A DNA stretch of 39,594 nt from Microcaldota archaeon (GCA_016212395.1 JACRGF010000001.1:1-39594); one strand, 5' to 3'. Positions 17,901-26,560 are shown, counted from the first letter of the stretch. Translations and numbers: made by a program. Notes: generated by a model from the letters alone, not told the origin.

Positions 17901-17968
17901 TGCAAGTGTTCAACTCGCTTCCCTCAAGAACGTTTTGCCTTTGCCTGTCAAGCGGTAGAACACGTATT
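17901..17968. repeat. Direct repeat copy C (att-like), in the intact 3' end of the VIT-VWA gene
   Basis: TGCAAGTGTTCAACTCGCTTCCCTCAAGAACGTTTTGCCTTTGCCTGTCAAGCGGTAGAACACGTATT; matches 15826-15893 with three differences. Confidence 0.9.
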
Positions 17969-20465
17969 TTTTCCCGCGTTCTTCGATTTTTTCAATCATC
18001 TGCGCTTCGCTCAGCTTGTCCAAGTGCTCGACGATGGTGGACGCGTTTTTTCCAAGGCGCGCGCTCAAAAAGCTGGGAGTCCGCTCGCCTTTGTTCAACT
18101 CGCGCAAAATTTCAATGCGCGTCTCGCTCGCCAACACCTTGTGCGTCTCGACAGCACCCTGGCCCCACAAGCCAGTGCGCGTTAAAGAAATAACGACAAA
18201 AGCAACAAGAGCAACAACAACCAAGCCGCCAATAATTTCAAACGGAACTTGAATTTGCGGTTGCACGCCAGTCCTGTTTGAAGGAGGCAATGTAACGTTT
18301 GCTTTTGGCACGATTACGCTCCCTTGCCCAAGCGTCACTTGAATAGATTGCTGGGGAGTGCACACGAACACGCTCGTGCCAGCAGACAAGAACCTCGCCA
18401 TCGAATCATCCTGCAGCAGCTCCAAATAACGCGCGCTGCCGAACTCTACTTGCTCTCCAGCCTGCGCGTCCTTGCAGGAAGTGTCTTTCCACACTCCGCC
18501 CACTTCAACGAAAGTTTTTCCTTCAATCGCCTTCGTTTGCGAAGCAGTGGAAGAAGAAGCAGTTTCAGCAGCCCCATAAGAAGCGCCGAGTGCAAAAGGA
18601 GCAGCTGCAGTCGGAAGGTTAGCCATGGCGCCCTGCGCTCCAACATCACGCGTTGCCTGCTTGCCTTCACTCGTCACTACAACGTAACTAGTGTACGGCG
18701 AAGGAATTCCGTACGCGTTCGCAAGCGTTTTCACTTCCTCAACCCACTCCGCGCTCTCTCCTTCCAAAGCAATCTCGTCAAGCAAAAACCCTACTCGCTT
18801 TACAGCCCACGCGCGCTCTACAAAAGCATTTGAAGAAGATGAAGGGAAAACAACCGGATAACTCATTTTTTCCTCCTTCCCACTAATTTTCCCGCTTATT
18901 TCAACAACAGCATCACCGCTTCCGGAATACTCGCCAGCCAACACCACTTGGCTTCCCAGGAAAACATCAGGAATTCTTTTCGGAAGAAAATCAGAAGCTG
19001 AAACGCTTGAAGAATTCGCAGCAATCGAAACGCTTGCGTCAAGCAAGAGAGGGTGAGTAATGCGCTCGAAAAACTGGGTGAGCGTTGCCTCCAGCTCTGC
19101 GTCAGTAATAATGTAAGTGGGAATTCCGTCCCCGTAATCGTTCGCGAGCCTGTCAAGCAACTCGAAGTCAACGTCAGCACCTACTCCGAACGGGAAAATC
19201 TTTCCACCAGCCCCTCTGAACGAAGCAAGAATTTCCTCCTGCGAATTGCCTGCAGTATCAACGCCGTCAGTCAAGAAAACAACAAGCTGCGCCCTCCCGC
19301 CAGCAGGCTTCAACTGCGCCTTTGCCTCCGCGAGAGCAGCGCGAATGTTCGTCGAACTGTCTGCTTCAAGCGAGTCAGCAAACACCAACGCGTCCGCAAC
19401 ATTCAGCGTATTCGCGTCCTTCAACTCCGACGCAAACGATTTCACCTCGTCAGAAAAAGAAATAATGTTGAACTTGTCTTTAGAGTCCAAGCGCTTCAAC
19501 ACGAACTTTAACGCGTTCTTCGCCTGTTCTATCTTCTGCCCGCTCATGCTCCCTGAAGTGTCAATAACAAACACGACGTCCTTAGGGGTAACGTCAACAT
19601 CGCTTTCAGCCAAAGAAGGGTAAATGAACAGCAAGAAAAAGCCTTCATCCGCGCCTGCCTGCTTGTGCGCCAGCAGCTTCACGTCGTAATCCCGCTCTGT
19701 AACCCCGTAAAACAACTGGAAGTCCTTGTCAGGAATTTCAACAGAATAATAACTCACAACCGCGTTGCTGTTGCCTGCGCGCGTTACTTCAACGTCGTGA
19801 GTAGGAGAAGAAACAAAGCCAATTTTTCCGCTCGACTGAATACCAATAGTAATATTCACAGGGTCAATAGGCTGAGTAGTATAACGCTCGGTGGAAAGCG
19901 GGTAGAAAAAGTGGACAACCCCGCCGCTCTCAGCAAGCACTTGCTCGTACTCAATGATTACCTTCACTTTCTCGCTGCGCGGAAGCACAACGCTTGCAGC
20001 AAACGTGTCTTTCCCAACGTACTCAAGCAAAGACGCTTCCTTGCGCTCCAACGCGTACTGCTGGTAAAGCTCGCGCGCCTCAAGCGCGCCAAGCATTTTG
20101 CCTTCAAACGTTTTTCCATCCACGTTCAACATGAAGTTGCGCACTCCACCAGAAGGCACAGGAAAAACATACGTGCCCTCAATGTCCCGCCAGCCGTTAT
20201 TCTGGAATTCCTGCTCGACGTGCACGCGCGCTATTGAATCAGTGATATTCACAGTAACGTAGTGGTTCAAAATCAACGGGTAAGGGTCCTCGGGAACTAT
20301 TGGAACAATCATGCCGTCAGCTGAAGCAAAACCGGAAAAAGAAAGAAAAACAACAGCAAACAAGCACAAAACAAAAACTGGAAACTGAAAACCGGAAACA
20401 GAAAACAGTGAAGCTCGAAACAATTTTTCACTTGAACTCTCGCAAACTCCAGCTCGCGCATTCAT
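17910..20465 (-). CDS. Signal peptide-VIT-VWA surface protein with C-terminal TM and cytoplasmic ArsR/MarR-like winged helix (ORF open to 20501)
   Basis: VIT domain (YVTVNITDSIARVHVEQEFQNNGWRDIEGTYVFPVPSGG...), VWA MIDAS DVVFVIDTSGSMSGQKIEQAK, TM FEIIGGLVVVALVAFVVISL, wHTH VLASETRIEILRELNKGERTPSFLSARLGKNASTIVEHLDKLSEAQMIEK. Confidence 0.9.
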   Translation of the reverse strand: MNARAGVCESSSEKLFRASLFSVSGFQFPVFVLCLFAVVFLSFSGFASADGMIVPIVPEDPYPLILNHYVTVNITDSIARVHVEQEFQNNGWRDIEGTYVFPVPSGGVRNFMLNVDGKTFEGKMLGALEARELYQQYALERKEASLLEYVGKDTFAASVVLPRSEKVKVIIEYEQVLAESGGVVHFFYPLSTERYTTQPIDPVNITIGIQSSGKIGFVSSPTHDVEVTRAGNSNAVVSYYSVEIPDKDFQLFYGVTERDYDVKLLAHKQAGADEGFFLLFIYPSLAESDVDVTPKDVVFVIDTSGSMSGQKIEQAKNALKFVLKRLDSKDKFNIISFSDEVKSFASELKDANTLNVADALVFADSLEADSSTNIRAALAEAKAQLKPAGGRAQLVVFLTDGVDTAGNSQEEILASFRGAGGKIFPFGVGADVDFELLDRLANDYGDGIPTYIITDAELEATLTQFFERITHPLLLDASVSIAANSSSVSASDFLPKRIPDVFLGSQVVLAGEYSGSGDAVVEISGKISGKEEKMSYPVVFPSSSSNAFVERAWAVKRVGFLLDEIALEGESAEWVEEVKTLANAYGIPSPYTSYVVVTSEGKQATRDVGAQGAMANLPTAAAPFALGASYGAAETASSSTASQTKAIEGKTFVEVGGVWKDTSCKDAQAGEQVEFGSARYLELLQDDSMARFLSAGTSVFVCTPQQSIQVTLGQGSVIVPKANVTLPPSNRTGVQPQIQVPFEIIGGLVVVALVAFVVISLTRTGLWGQGAVETHKVLASETRIEILRELNKGERTPSFLSARLGKNASTIVEHLDKLSEAQMIEKIEERGKKYVFYRLTGKGKTFLREAS

Positions 20466-20520
20466 TCCAAACCACCAACAAAAGTTGGGCTTGTTCAACA
20501 TTTAAAACAAGATTGTTTTC

Positions 20521-20538
20521 ATTCGGCGAACGCCGAAT
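20521..20538. promoter_or_regulatory. Inverted repeat upstream of the VIT-VWA-wHTH gene promoter, possible operator
   Basis: ATTCGGCG-AA-CGCCGAAT, about 14 bp upstream (minus strand) of TATA-like TTTTAAA at 20501-20507. Confidence 0.5.
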
Positions 20539-20574
20539 TGACGAAAAAAACCACGAACAACCTCGCACGAGAAA

Positions 20575-20763
20575 ATGGGCTCGCTTCACTTGAACTTGAT
20601 AGCACACGGAAGAAGAGCATGCAAAGCAGGAAAACCAAAATGCGCGGAATGCATGCTGAACAAATTATGCGAGTATGTAACAAACCCGTATCGGATAGAG
20701 CTGAAAACAGCGTATCCGATATCAAAGAAACAAACATTACGACGAAAGAGTAATATCGGATAG
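20575..20763 (+). pseudogene. Orphan C-terminal [4Fe-4S] loop of an endonuclease III/MutY-family glycosylase (remnant, or stand-alone mini-protein)
   Basis: LIAHGRRACKAGKPKCAECMLNKLC = HGRxxC-x6-C-x2-C-x5-C. The frame is closed by TGA at 20539 upstream, so no HhH/catalytic domain is encoded. Confidence 0.6.
20689..20762. repeat. Three copies of a 9-bp motif TATCGGATA / TATCCGATA
   Basis: TATCGGATA at 20689-20697, inverted TATCCGATA at 20713-20721, TATCGGATA at 20754-20762. Confidence 0.6.
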
Positions 20764-20856
20764 CTCTAAAAACGACTTGCTCGATATGTCGCTTGTTCTG
20801 TGGAAAAAAAAACAGGGAAAAAGGAAAAGAAAAAAAGAAGAAAAAAAAGGGGAGTT

Positions 20857-21582
20857 TTACTTTGCTTTCCACACTCTTCCTTTCATTTCTTTTACTGTTG
20901 ATTTAGCCTCTTCCTGTGCGCCTAATCCGAACGCTATGGCAAAGGCGAGTGCAACTCCGAACACTATTCCTTGGAGCAGTATAGTGTACGTGCTGATTAT
21001 CACGCCTATCTTGAATTCAGCCATTTCAAGCGCGGACAATAGAGTCACGAATACCACGAGGTACTTGCCCCATTTTCCAATGAGGTTCATTTTCGTGCTC
21101 TTCGGCTCGATTTCAACGACTTTCTCCTTGATGATTTCACCCAAGAGAGCGCCGGCAACCACCAGGAGAGCTGCGAAAATCACTTTCGGAGCATACCCGA
21201 TGAATCCCGACAAGAGCGTTGACATTTCACCTAGCTTCAGGAAGGACACTGCAGTCTGCAGGAAAATGAGCAGCACGTAATACTTCGAGAGTTTTACGAG
21301 CACGTTGCTCAGCTTGACTTTCCCCATCGCGTCCTTCATGCCATGTTGCGCCAAATGGTCTTCAATCTTTACAGCCTTCAGCAAGACTTCGACAAAGCGC
21401 GCCAGCACTGACGCGACGCCCCAGCCGAGCGCGAAAATGAGAATCGCGGCTACAATGCCCGGAACGACGGTTATAGTGTCGGTCACGACTTTCTGGACGC
21501 TGTTCGTTGCAGCCACGACGACTGCCGCGTACAAGTCCTGCGTAAATCCTGCTGCAGCGCCTGTCGCTGCTTCAGTAGTCAT
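20857..21582 (-). CDS. Conserved TM-helix (mechanosensitive-channel-related) membrane protein
   Basis: Repeated TM segments; VPGIVAAILIFALGWGVASVLARFVEVLLKAVKIEDHL; IAFGLGAQEEAKSTVKEM. Confidence 0.75.
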   Translation of the reverse strand: MTTEAATGAAAGFTQDLYAAVVVAATNSVQKVVTDTITVVPGIVAAILIFALGWGVASVLARFVEVLLKAVKIEDHLAQHGMKDAMGKVKLSNVLVKLSKYYVLLIFLQTAVSFLKLGEMSTLLSGFIGYAPKVIFAALLVVAGALLGEIIKEKVVEIEPKSTKMNLIGKWGKYLVVFVTLLSALEMAEFKIGVIISTYTILLQGIVFGVALAFAIAFGLGAQEEAKSTVKEMKGRVWKAK

Positions 21583-21700
21583 TCAAAACCACCTCTATTA
21601 AAACCACTTTCAGAACGCTTATTTAAAAACGTTGCTATCGTCGACGATATCACTGTTTATAAATATTGGAAAAAGGATTGAAAGCAAGAGCGTGAAGAAA

Positions 21701-22660
21701 ATGAAGGATGTGCTTGAAGAGTTTGTTTACTCGCTTGCAAGCAGAGGTTTAGGCTTGCCTCGCGAAGACCGCGTTGTAGAAGTGCTCGGATATTTTGTTT
21801 ACGACACGCTGAAAGTGCTCGTGCTGCTTGCAGCAATGGTTTTCCTAGTTTCAATAGTCAGGACGTTCGCAACCCCGCAGAAAGTGAAAAAGTTTTTGAG
21901 CGGAAGAAGCGAGGGAGTCGGCAACGTGCTTGCAGCTTTGCTTGGCATTCCCACTCCGTTCTGCTCTTGCTCTGCAGTGCCGTTGTTCATAGGGTTTATA
22001 GAAGCAGGAGTTCCGCTCGGAGTAACGTTTTCCTTTCTAGTCGCGTGCCCGCTCATCAACGAAGTTGCAGTAGCGCTCCTGTTCGCGTTGTTCGGGTGGC
22101 AAGTGGCAGCATTGTACGTTGGAAGCGGGCTCGCTATAGCAGTAATTGCAGGAGTGATTATTGGAAGAATGGGAATGGAGGGCGAGCTTGAAGAGTTCGT
22201 GCGCAAAAGCATTTCGAAAAAAGCCAAAGAAAAGAAAATGAAGTGGAGCGAGCGCGTAGAATTCGCGAAAATGCAGACGAACGGGATAGTGCGCAAAGTC
22301 GCGCCTTACATTGCAGTGGGAGTGGGAATAGGCGCGCTCATCCACGGCATGGTGCCAGTAGGCGTTCTCGCTGAAGTTGCTGGAAAAAACAACGCGCTTG
22401 CAGTGCCAGTAGCAGTTGCAGTAGGAGTCCCTCTCTACTCGAACGCTGCAGGAACGATTCCAATCGTCCAAGCGCTCATGAGCAAAGGAATGGCAATGGG
22501 AACAGCGCTCGCGTTCATGATGAGCGTCACGGGCTTGTCTCTGCCTGAAATAATCATTTTAAGAAGAGTGCTCAAGCCCAAGCTCATCGCCGCGTTCGTC
22601 GCAATACTCGCAGTCTCATTCGTGCTCACAGGAATTTTGTTCAACGCGCTCATCGGCTGA
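21701..22660 (+). CDS. ArsP/DUF318-family permease (ORF open from 21632)
   Basis: LLGIPTPFCSCSAVPLFIGFIEAGVPLGVTFSFLVACPLINEVA and YSNAAGTIPIVQAL, typical of the family; TTTATAAATA TATA-like box at 21655-21665. Confidence 0.88.
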   Translation: MKDVLEEFVYSLASRGLGLPREDRVVEVLGYFVYDTLKVLVLLAAMVFLVSIVRTFATPQKVKKFLSGRSEGVGNVLAALLGIPTPFCSCSAVPLFIGFIEAGVPLGVTFSFLVACPLINEVAVALLFALFGWQVAALYVGSGLAIAVIAGVIIGRMGMEGELEEFVRKSISKKAKEKKMKWSERVEFAKMQTNGIVRKVAPYIAVGVGIGALIHGMVPVGVLAEVAGKNNALAVPVAVAVGVPLYSNAAGTIPIVQALMSKGMAMGTALAFMMSVTGLSLPEIIILRRVLKPKLIAAFVAILAVSFVLTGILFNALIG

Positions 22661-22704
22661 ACGGTGCGAACAAGTTTTTAAATAACACAAGCACTTAGTT
22701 CTAC

Positions 22705-23724
22705 GTGAGTGGGAAGCAAATGGTGGAATTAGAGTTTATCGCAAAATACCCTTTTTCCAAGGAAGCGCGCGAGTTCGTGGAAGAAAAAGGAGTGAAAATA
22801 GATTTCGACAGCATTGAAAAAGGAGTAACGCGCGCAGTGAAAGCATTAGGAGACGGAGAAGTCCCAAAGCCAGCGATAGTTGCAGAGAAAGACTTGCGCA
22901 ACGAAGTCGCTTCCTACGCTGTAGCGCGCATGATAGTGTCCATTCTGGGAGGAAAATACTTGGTGAACAAGTACGCCGTTGCAGAGAGCAAGCGCGCGCA
23001 CGCGTTCCTCAAGACAGAAAAAAAAGAGGTAGTGAAAGGAATAGCTCAACAACTCGGAATAAAAACAGCAGAAGAAGGAAACGCGCTTTTAATGAACGCT
23101 TTCGACTACCTGCGAAGCACTCCGCGCGACGTTTCGTACAAACTAGTCAACAGGGACGTCAGCGCAGGGCTAGTGCGCTTGAAGGAAGGCGAACTCGCGC
23201 GCGTGATAAGCGAAGCAGTAAGAAAAAGAATAGAGACAGAATTGCCGTTGAAAGCGAAAAACTTTCCCCCTGAAGTAGTGAAGGCAGTGGAGGAAGTGAA
23301 AGAAAAACTGAAAGAAAAAATGTCTGCAGCGCCTCAAGCGCGCATTGTCGCAAGCGAAGACTACGCACCGTGCATAAAAAAACTGTTGGAAGACTTGAAG
23401 GCAAGCGAAAACCTCCCGCACACCGCGCGCTTCTGCCTCGCAGTCTACCTCTTGAACGTGACAGTGAAAGCAGAGGACGTGATAAAAATATTCGCGAGCG
23501 CCCCAGACTACAACGAGCAGACAACCCGCTACCAAGTAGAATACGCGAAAAACAAAGGCTACAAAATGCCCGGGTGCGCAATGATGGACTTGTACGGCTT
23601 GTGCACGCAAAAATGCGGAGTGAAAAACCCATTAAGCTATGGAAAGAAAAGAGAACGCTTCGTAAAACAAAACGAATCGGAAAATGCGAAAGAAAAAAAG
23701 TTTGAATGGGATGACAGGTATTGA
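22705..23724 (+). CDS. priL: DNA primase large subunit
   Basis: LTxxPF-like N-terminus (IAKYPFSKEAREFV), helical domain and C-terminal Fe-S region with YAPCIKKLLEDL, NLPHTARFCLAVYL, MPGCAMMDLYGLCTQKCGVKNPLSY. Confidence 0.9.
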   Translation: MSGKQMVELEFIAKYPFSKEAREFVEEKGVKIDFDSIEKGVTRAVKALGDGEVPKPAIVAEKDLRNEVASYAVARMIVSILGGKYLVNKYAVAESKRAHAFLKTEKKEVVKGIAQQLGIKTAEEGNALLMNAFDYLRSTPRDVSYKLVNRDVSAGLVRLKEGELARVISEAVRKRIETELPLKAKNFPPEVVKAVEEVKEKLKEKMSAAPQARIVASEDYAPCIKKLLEDLKASENLPHTARFCLAVYLLNVTVKAEDVIKIFASAPDYNEQTTRYQVEYAKNKGYKMPGCAMMDLYGLCTQKCGVKNPLSYGKKRERFVKQNESENAKEKKFEWDDRY

Positions 23725-23804
23725 AAACAAAATGATGGAAAAAACACGATTGAAAAAAAGTGGATTGAAACGAACGCGATTGAAAAAAAAAGAGTTGGAA
23801 AGAC

Positions 23805-24944
23805 ATGCAGTTGGTTGCAAGCAATGAACAGGAATTTGTTTTGAAAAAGTTTTCAGAGCATTACTCCCGCTCTGCGCAGAGTGTGAGGAAGATAAGCGAG
23901 CGCGAGTTCGGCTTCGGAGGCTGGGACAAAAAGATAGAGTCAAGGCACGCTTCGTTCATGAACAACGACGAGCTGAAATCATACTTGGTGCGCAACACTC
24001 CATTATACATTTCTTATTCAGTTGCATTCTACGAGTTTCCTGAAGCTCGGCCAATGGAGAAAAAAAACTGGAAAGGCGCAGAACTGGTTTTCGATTTGGA
24101 CGCTGACCACTTGCAGCTCGCTTGCATTGCAAAGCACGGGAAAGGCTGGGTGTGCGACGAGTGCATAAACGCAGTGAAAAGCGAGACGATGAAATTAATT
24201 GAAGAATTTCTAGTTCCTGACTTTGGTTTGAAGAAAGAAGAAATGAGCATTAACTTCAGCGGAAACAGGGGGTTTCACGTGCACGTTTCAAGCGATGAAG
24301 TTTCGGGGTTGGACGGTTATGCAAGGAGAGAAGTGGTAGACTATATCATGGGCACTGGCTTGGACGAGGCAGGAGTTTTCTACAAGGAAGGAACGAGAAT
24401 GCGCGGGCCGAAGCTCGGGGAAGGAGGGTGGCGCGGGAAAATCGCTCGAACGTTCGCGGAAAAACTCGAAGAACAAAAACTCAACGAGCTCGGGATACAC
24501 ACGCGGACTATAAACAGGTTTTACGAAAAAAAGAAAGAAGTCGCTGAAGGATTGGCGAACGGAAACTGGGATGTTATACACTTGCCAAAGCCTGAAGAAT
24601 TCTGGCGCGAAATAAGCGCGAAACTCAAAGTAAATTTGGGCGACCAAATAGACCAAATGGTAACGCCAGACGCGACGAAACTGATTAGAGTGCCTGACTC
24701 GCTTCACGGAGAAACAGGCTTGGCAGCGAGGAAAACCAGCAACTTGGAAAAATTCGACGCTTTGAAAGACGCAGCAGTGTTCGACTTGAACGGAAAAACA
24801 AACGGAGTGCGCGTGAAAGTAATGAAAGCGCCGGCATTCCGCTTGGGAGAGCAAACGTTCGGGCCTTACGAAAACTACACGCTCACGCTCCCAGAAGCAG
24901 CAGCAATATATTTAATCTGCAAAAAAGCAGCAGTACTTGCTTGA
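23805..24944 (+). CDS. priS: DNA primase catalytic small subunit
   Basis: ELVFDLDADHLQLAC (catalytic DxD), INFSGNRGFHVHVSSDEV, IRVPDSLHGETGL. Confidence 0.95.
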   Translation: MQLVASNEQEFVLKKFSEHYSRSAQSVRKISEREFGFGGWDKKIESRHASFMNNDELKSYLVRNTPLYISYSVAFYEFPEARPMEKKNWKGAELVFDLDADHLQLACIAKHGKGWVCDECINAVKSETMKLIEEFLVPDFGLKKEEMSINFSGNRGFHVHVSSDEVSGLDGYARREVVDYIMGTGLDEAGVFYKEGTRMRGPKLGEGGWRGKIARTFAEKLEEQKLNELGIHTRTINRFYEKKKEVAEGLANGNWDVIHLPKPEEFWREISAKLKVNLGDQIDQMVTPDATKLIRVPDSLHGETGLAARKTSNLEKFDALKDAAVFDLNGKTNGVRVKVMKAPAFRLGEQTFGPYENYTLTLPEAAAIYLICKKAAVLA

Positions 24945-24952
24945 AGTGAAAG

Positions 24953-25708
24953 GTGGCAAACTTGGTTGATGGAGACGCAGCTTTCGTGATTGGAATGCTG
25001 ATGCTCGTCGGCTTGAGAATGTTTCTGCACGGCATTAAAAGGCACAAGGAAAAACAGCATATTCTCAACACGCCCACGTCGAAAGTGCAAAGCGCTGCAA
25101 TAGGGTTTGGCGAAGTGAGCGGGAAAGCAGAGCCAATAGAAATAATGGAGAGCGTTATGGAAAAAAAGCCTGCGATAACGCACAAGTGGATTCTTGAAAG
25201 GTGGGAAAAAAGGGGAAAGCACAGCACGTGGGTGAAAATCGCTGAAAACGACGTGCGCAAGCAATTCTTCGTGAACGACGGCACTGGAAGGCTGTTGGTA
25301 GACGCATACGGAGCAAACATTGAAATTCCAAAAGACAAAGGCTGGGTTGGAAGCTACAGTTCAGCGCCTCCAAACTTGAAGCAGTTTTTTGACTCGAATA
25401 AAATAAGCACGAAAGGCTGGATTTTCGAGCACAAAATGCAGTTCCAAGAATGGTTCCTCTCGCCCGGAGATAACATTTACGCAATAGGAACAATTCAAGA
25501 CAGGCCTGGAGAATACGCGAAAGGAAGCGAAAACCTGATAATGACGGAAAACAAAGGGCAAGGAGCGAAAATGTTTTACATTTCAGACAAAAACGAGAAA
25601 GAAGTTTTAGACAAGTACTACAAGTTTGTAGGGCTGGAAGTAGCAGGAGGAATAGCATTGTTCGGAATAAGCTTCTTCCTCACGCTACTCAGGTTTAGAA
25701 TGCTTTAA
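24953..25708 (+). CDS. GIDE-domain (MUL1/MAPL BAM-like) membrane protein
   Basis: TM at both ends; central AIGFGEVSGKAEPI...W...FFVNDGTGRLLVDAYGANIEI...LSPGDNIYAIGTI, consistent with the GIDE domain; no RING domain visible. Confidence 0.7.
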   Translation: MANLVDGDAAFVIGMLMLVGLRMFLHGIKRHKEKQHILNTPTSKVQSAAIGFGEVSGKAEPIEIMESVMEKKPAITHKWILERWEKRGKHSTWVKIAENDVRKQFFVNDGTGRLLVDAYGANIEIPKDKGWVGSYSSAPPNLKQFFDSNKISTKGWIFEHKMQFQEWFLSPGDNIYAIGTIQDRPGEYAKGSENLIMTENKGQGAKMFYISDKNEKEVLDKYYKFVGLEVAGGIALFGISFFLTLLRFRML

Positions 25709-25765
25709 AACCAAGAGCAAAAGTATTAAAGAAGAAGGAATAAAATGTAGAAAAGGTGGTTTCGA

Positions 25766-26422
25766 ATGTTGATTATAGGCGCTGGCTTATTCGAGGGTGC
25801 GGGGCTGTTCGCAGGAGCTGGCTTTGCAGTATGCATTGGAGCAGTAGCACTGCTCGTGGCGATTGCACTGGGAGTGTACTTGTTCGGAATTTACAACGGT
25901 TTTGTTGAACTCAAGAACAACATTGATAGAGCGTGGGCAAACATTGACGTGCTTTTGAAGCAGAGGTACGACGAGCTTCCGAACATCGTGAATTCAGTCA
26001 AGGGCTACATGAAGCACGAGAAAGGCGTGCTTGAAAGCGTTACTGCAGCGCGCACCGCGTTCTTGAACGCGCAAACAATAGGAGAGAAAGCAGCTGCAGA
26101 CGCTGGAATGACTGGAGCGCTGAAAACATTGTTTGCAGTAGCAGAAAGCTATCCCCAACTGAAAGCTAATGAAAACTTTCTGCAGTTGCAGAGCAGGATA
26201 AGCGCTTTAGAAAACGAGATTGCGGACAGGAGAGAATTCTACAACAACTCAGTAATGCTGTTGAACGCCCGCATTCAAATGATTCCGGACAAAATCGTCG
26301 CAGGCATAATGGGCTTGAAAGAACGAGAATACTTCAAAGTCGCTGAAGCAGAAAAACAAACAGTAAAAGTATCATTCGAAGAAGAGGAAGAAGAAAAGCC
26401 GAAAAAGAAAAAAAAGCAATAG
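25766..26422 (+). CDS. lemA: LemA family protein
   Basis: YNGFVELKNNIDRAWANIDVLLKQRYDELPNIVNSVKGYMKHEKGVLESVTAART; ISALENEIADRREFYNNSVMLLN. Confidence 0.95.
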   Translation: MLIIGAGLFEGAGLFAGAGFAVCIGAVALLVAIALGVYLFGIYNGFVELKNNIDRAWANIDVLLKQRYDELPNIVNSVKGYMKHEKGVLESVTAARTAFLNAQTIGEKAAADAGMTGALKTLFAVAESYPQLKANENFLQLQSRISALENEIADRREFYNNSVMLLNARIQMIPDKIVAGIMGLKEREYFKVAEAEKQTVKVSFEEEEEEKPKKKKKQ

Positions 26423-26521
26423 AAACGGTTTTGCAACCCACGCGCGAGCAATCCTAATTTCTATTTTTTTTCTCTTGCAAATGCAGTTAGGTGCACCCAA
26501 CGGATACGGACAAAACAGGTC

Positions 26522-26560
26522 ATGACAAGTCAAAACCCCAAAACTGCAAAACTTCAAAAC
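26522..26560 (-). repeat. Octamer-type G/T-rich repeat, (TTTTGNNG)n on the minus strand
   Basis: Minus strand reads TTTTGAAG TTTTGCAG TTTTGGGG TTTTG. Confidence 0.5.

Noticed and set aside
24029-24854. Minus-strand ORFs antisense to priS
   Set aside because: The priS frame has clear catalytic motifs; antisense products show no family motif.
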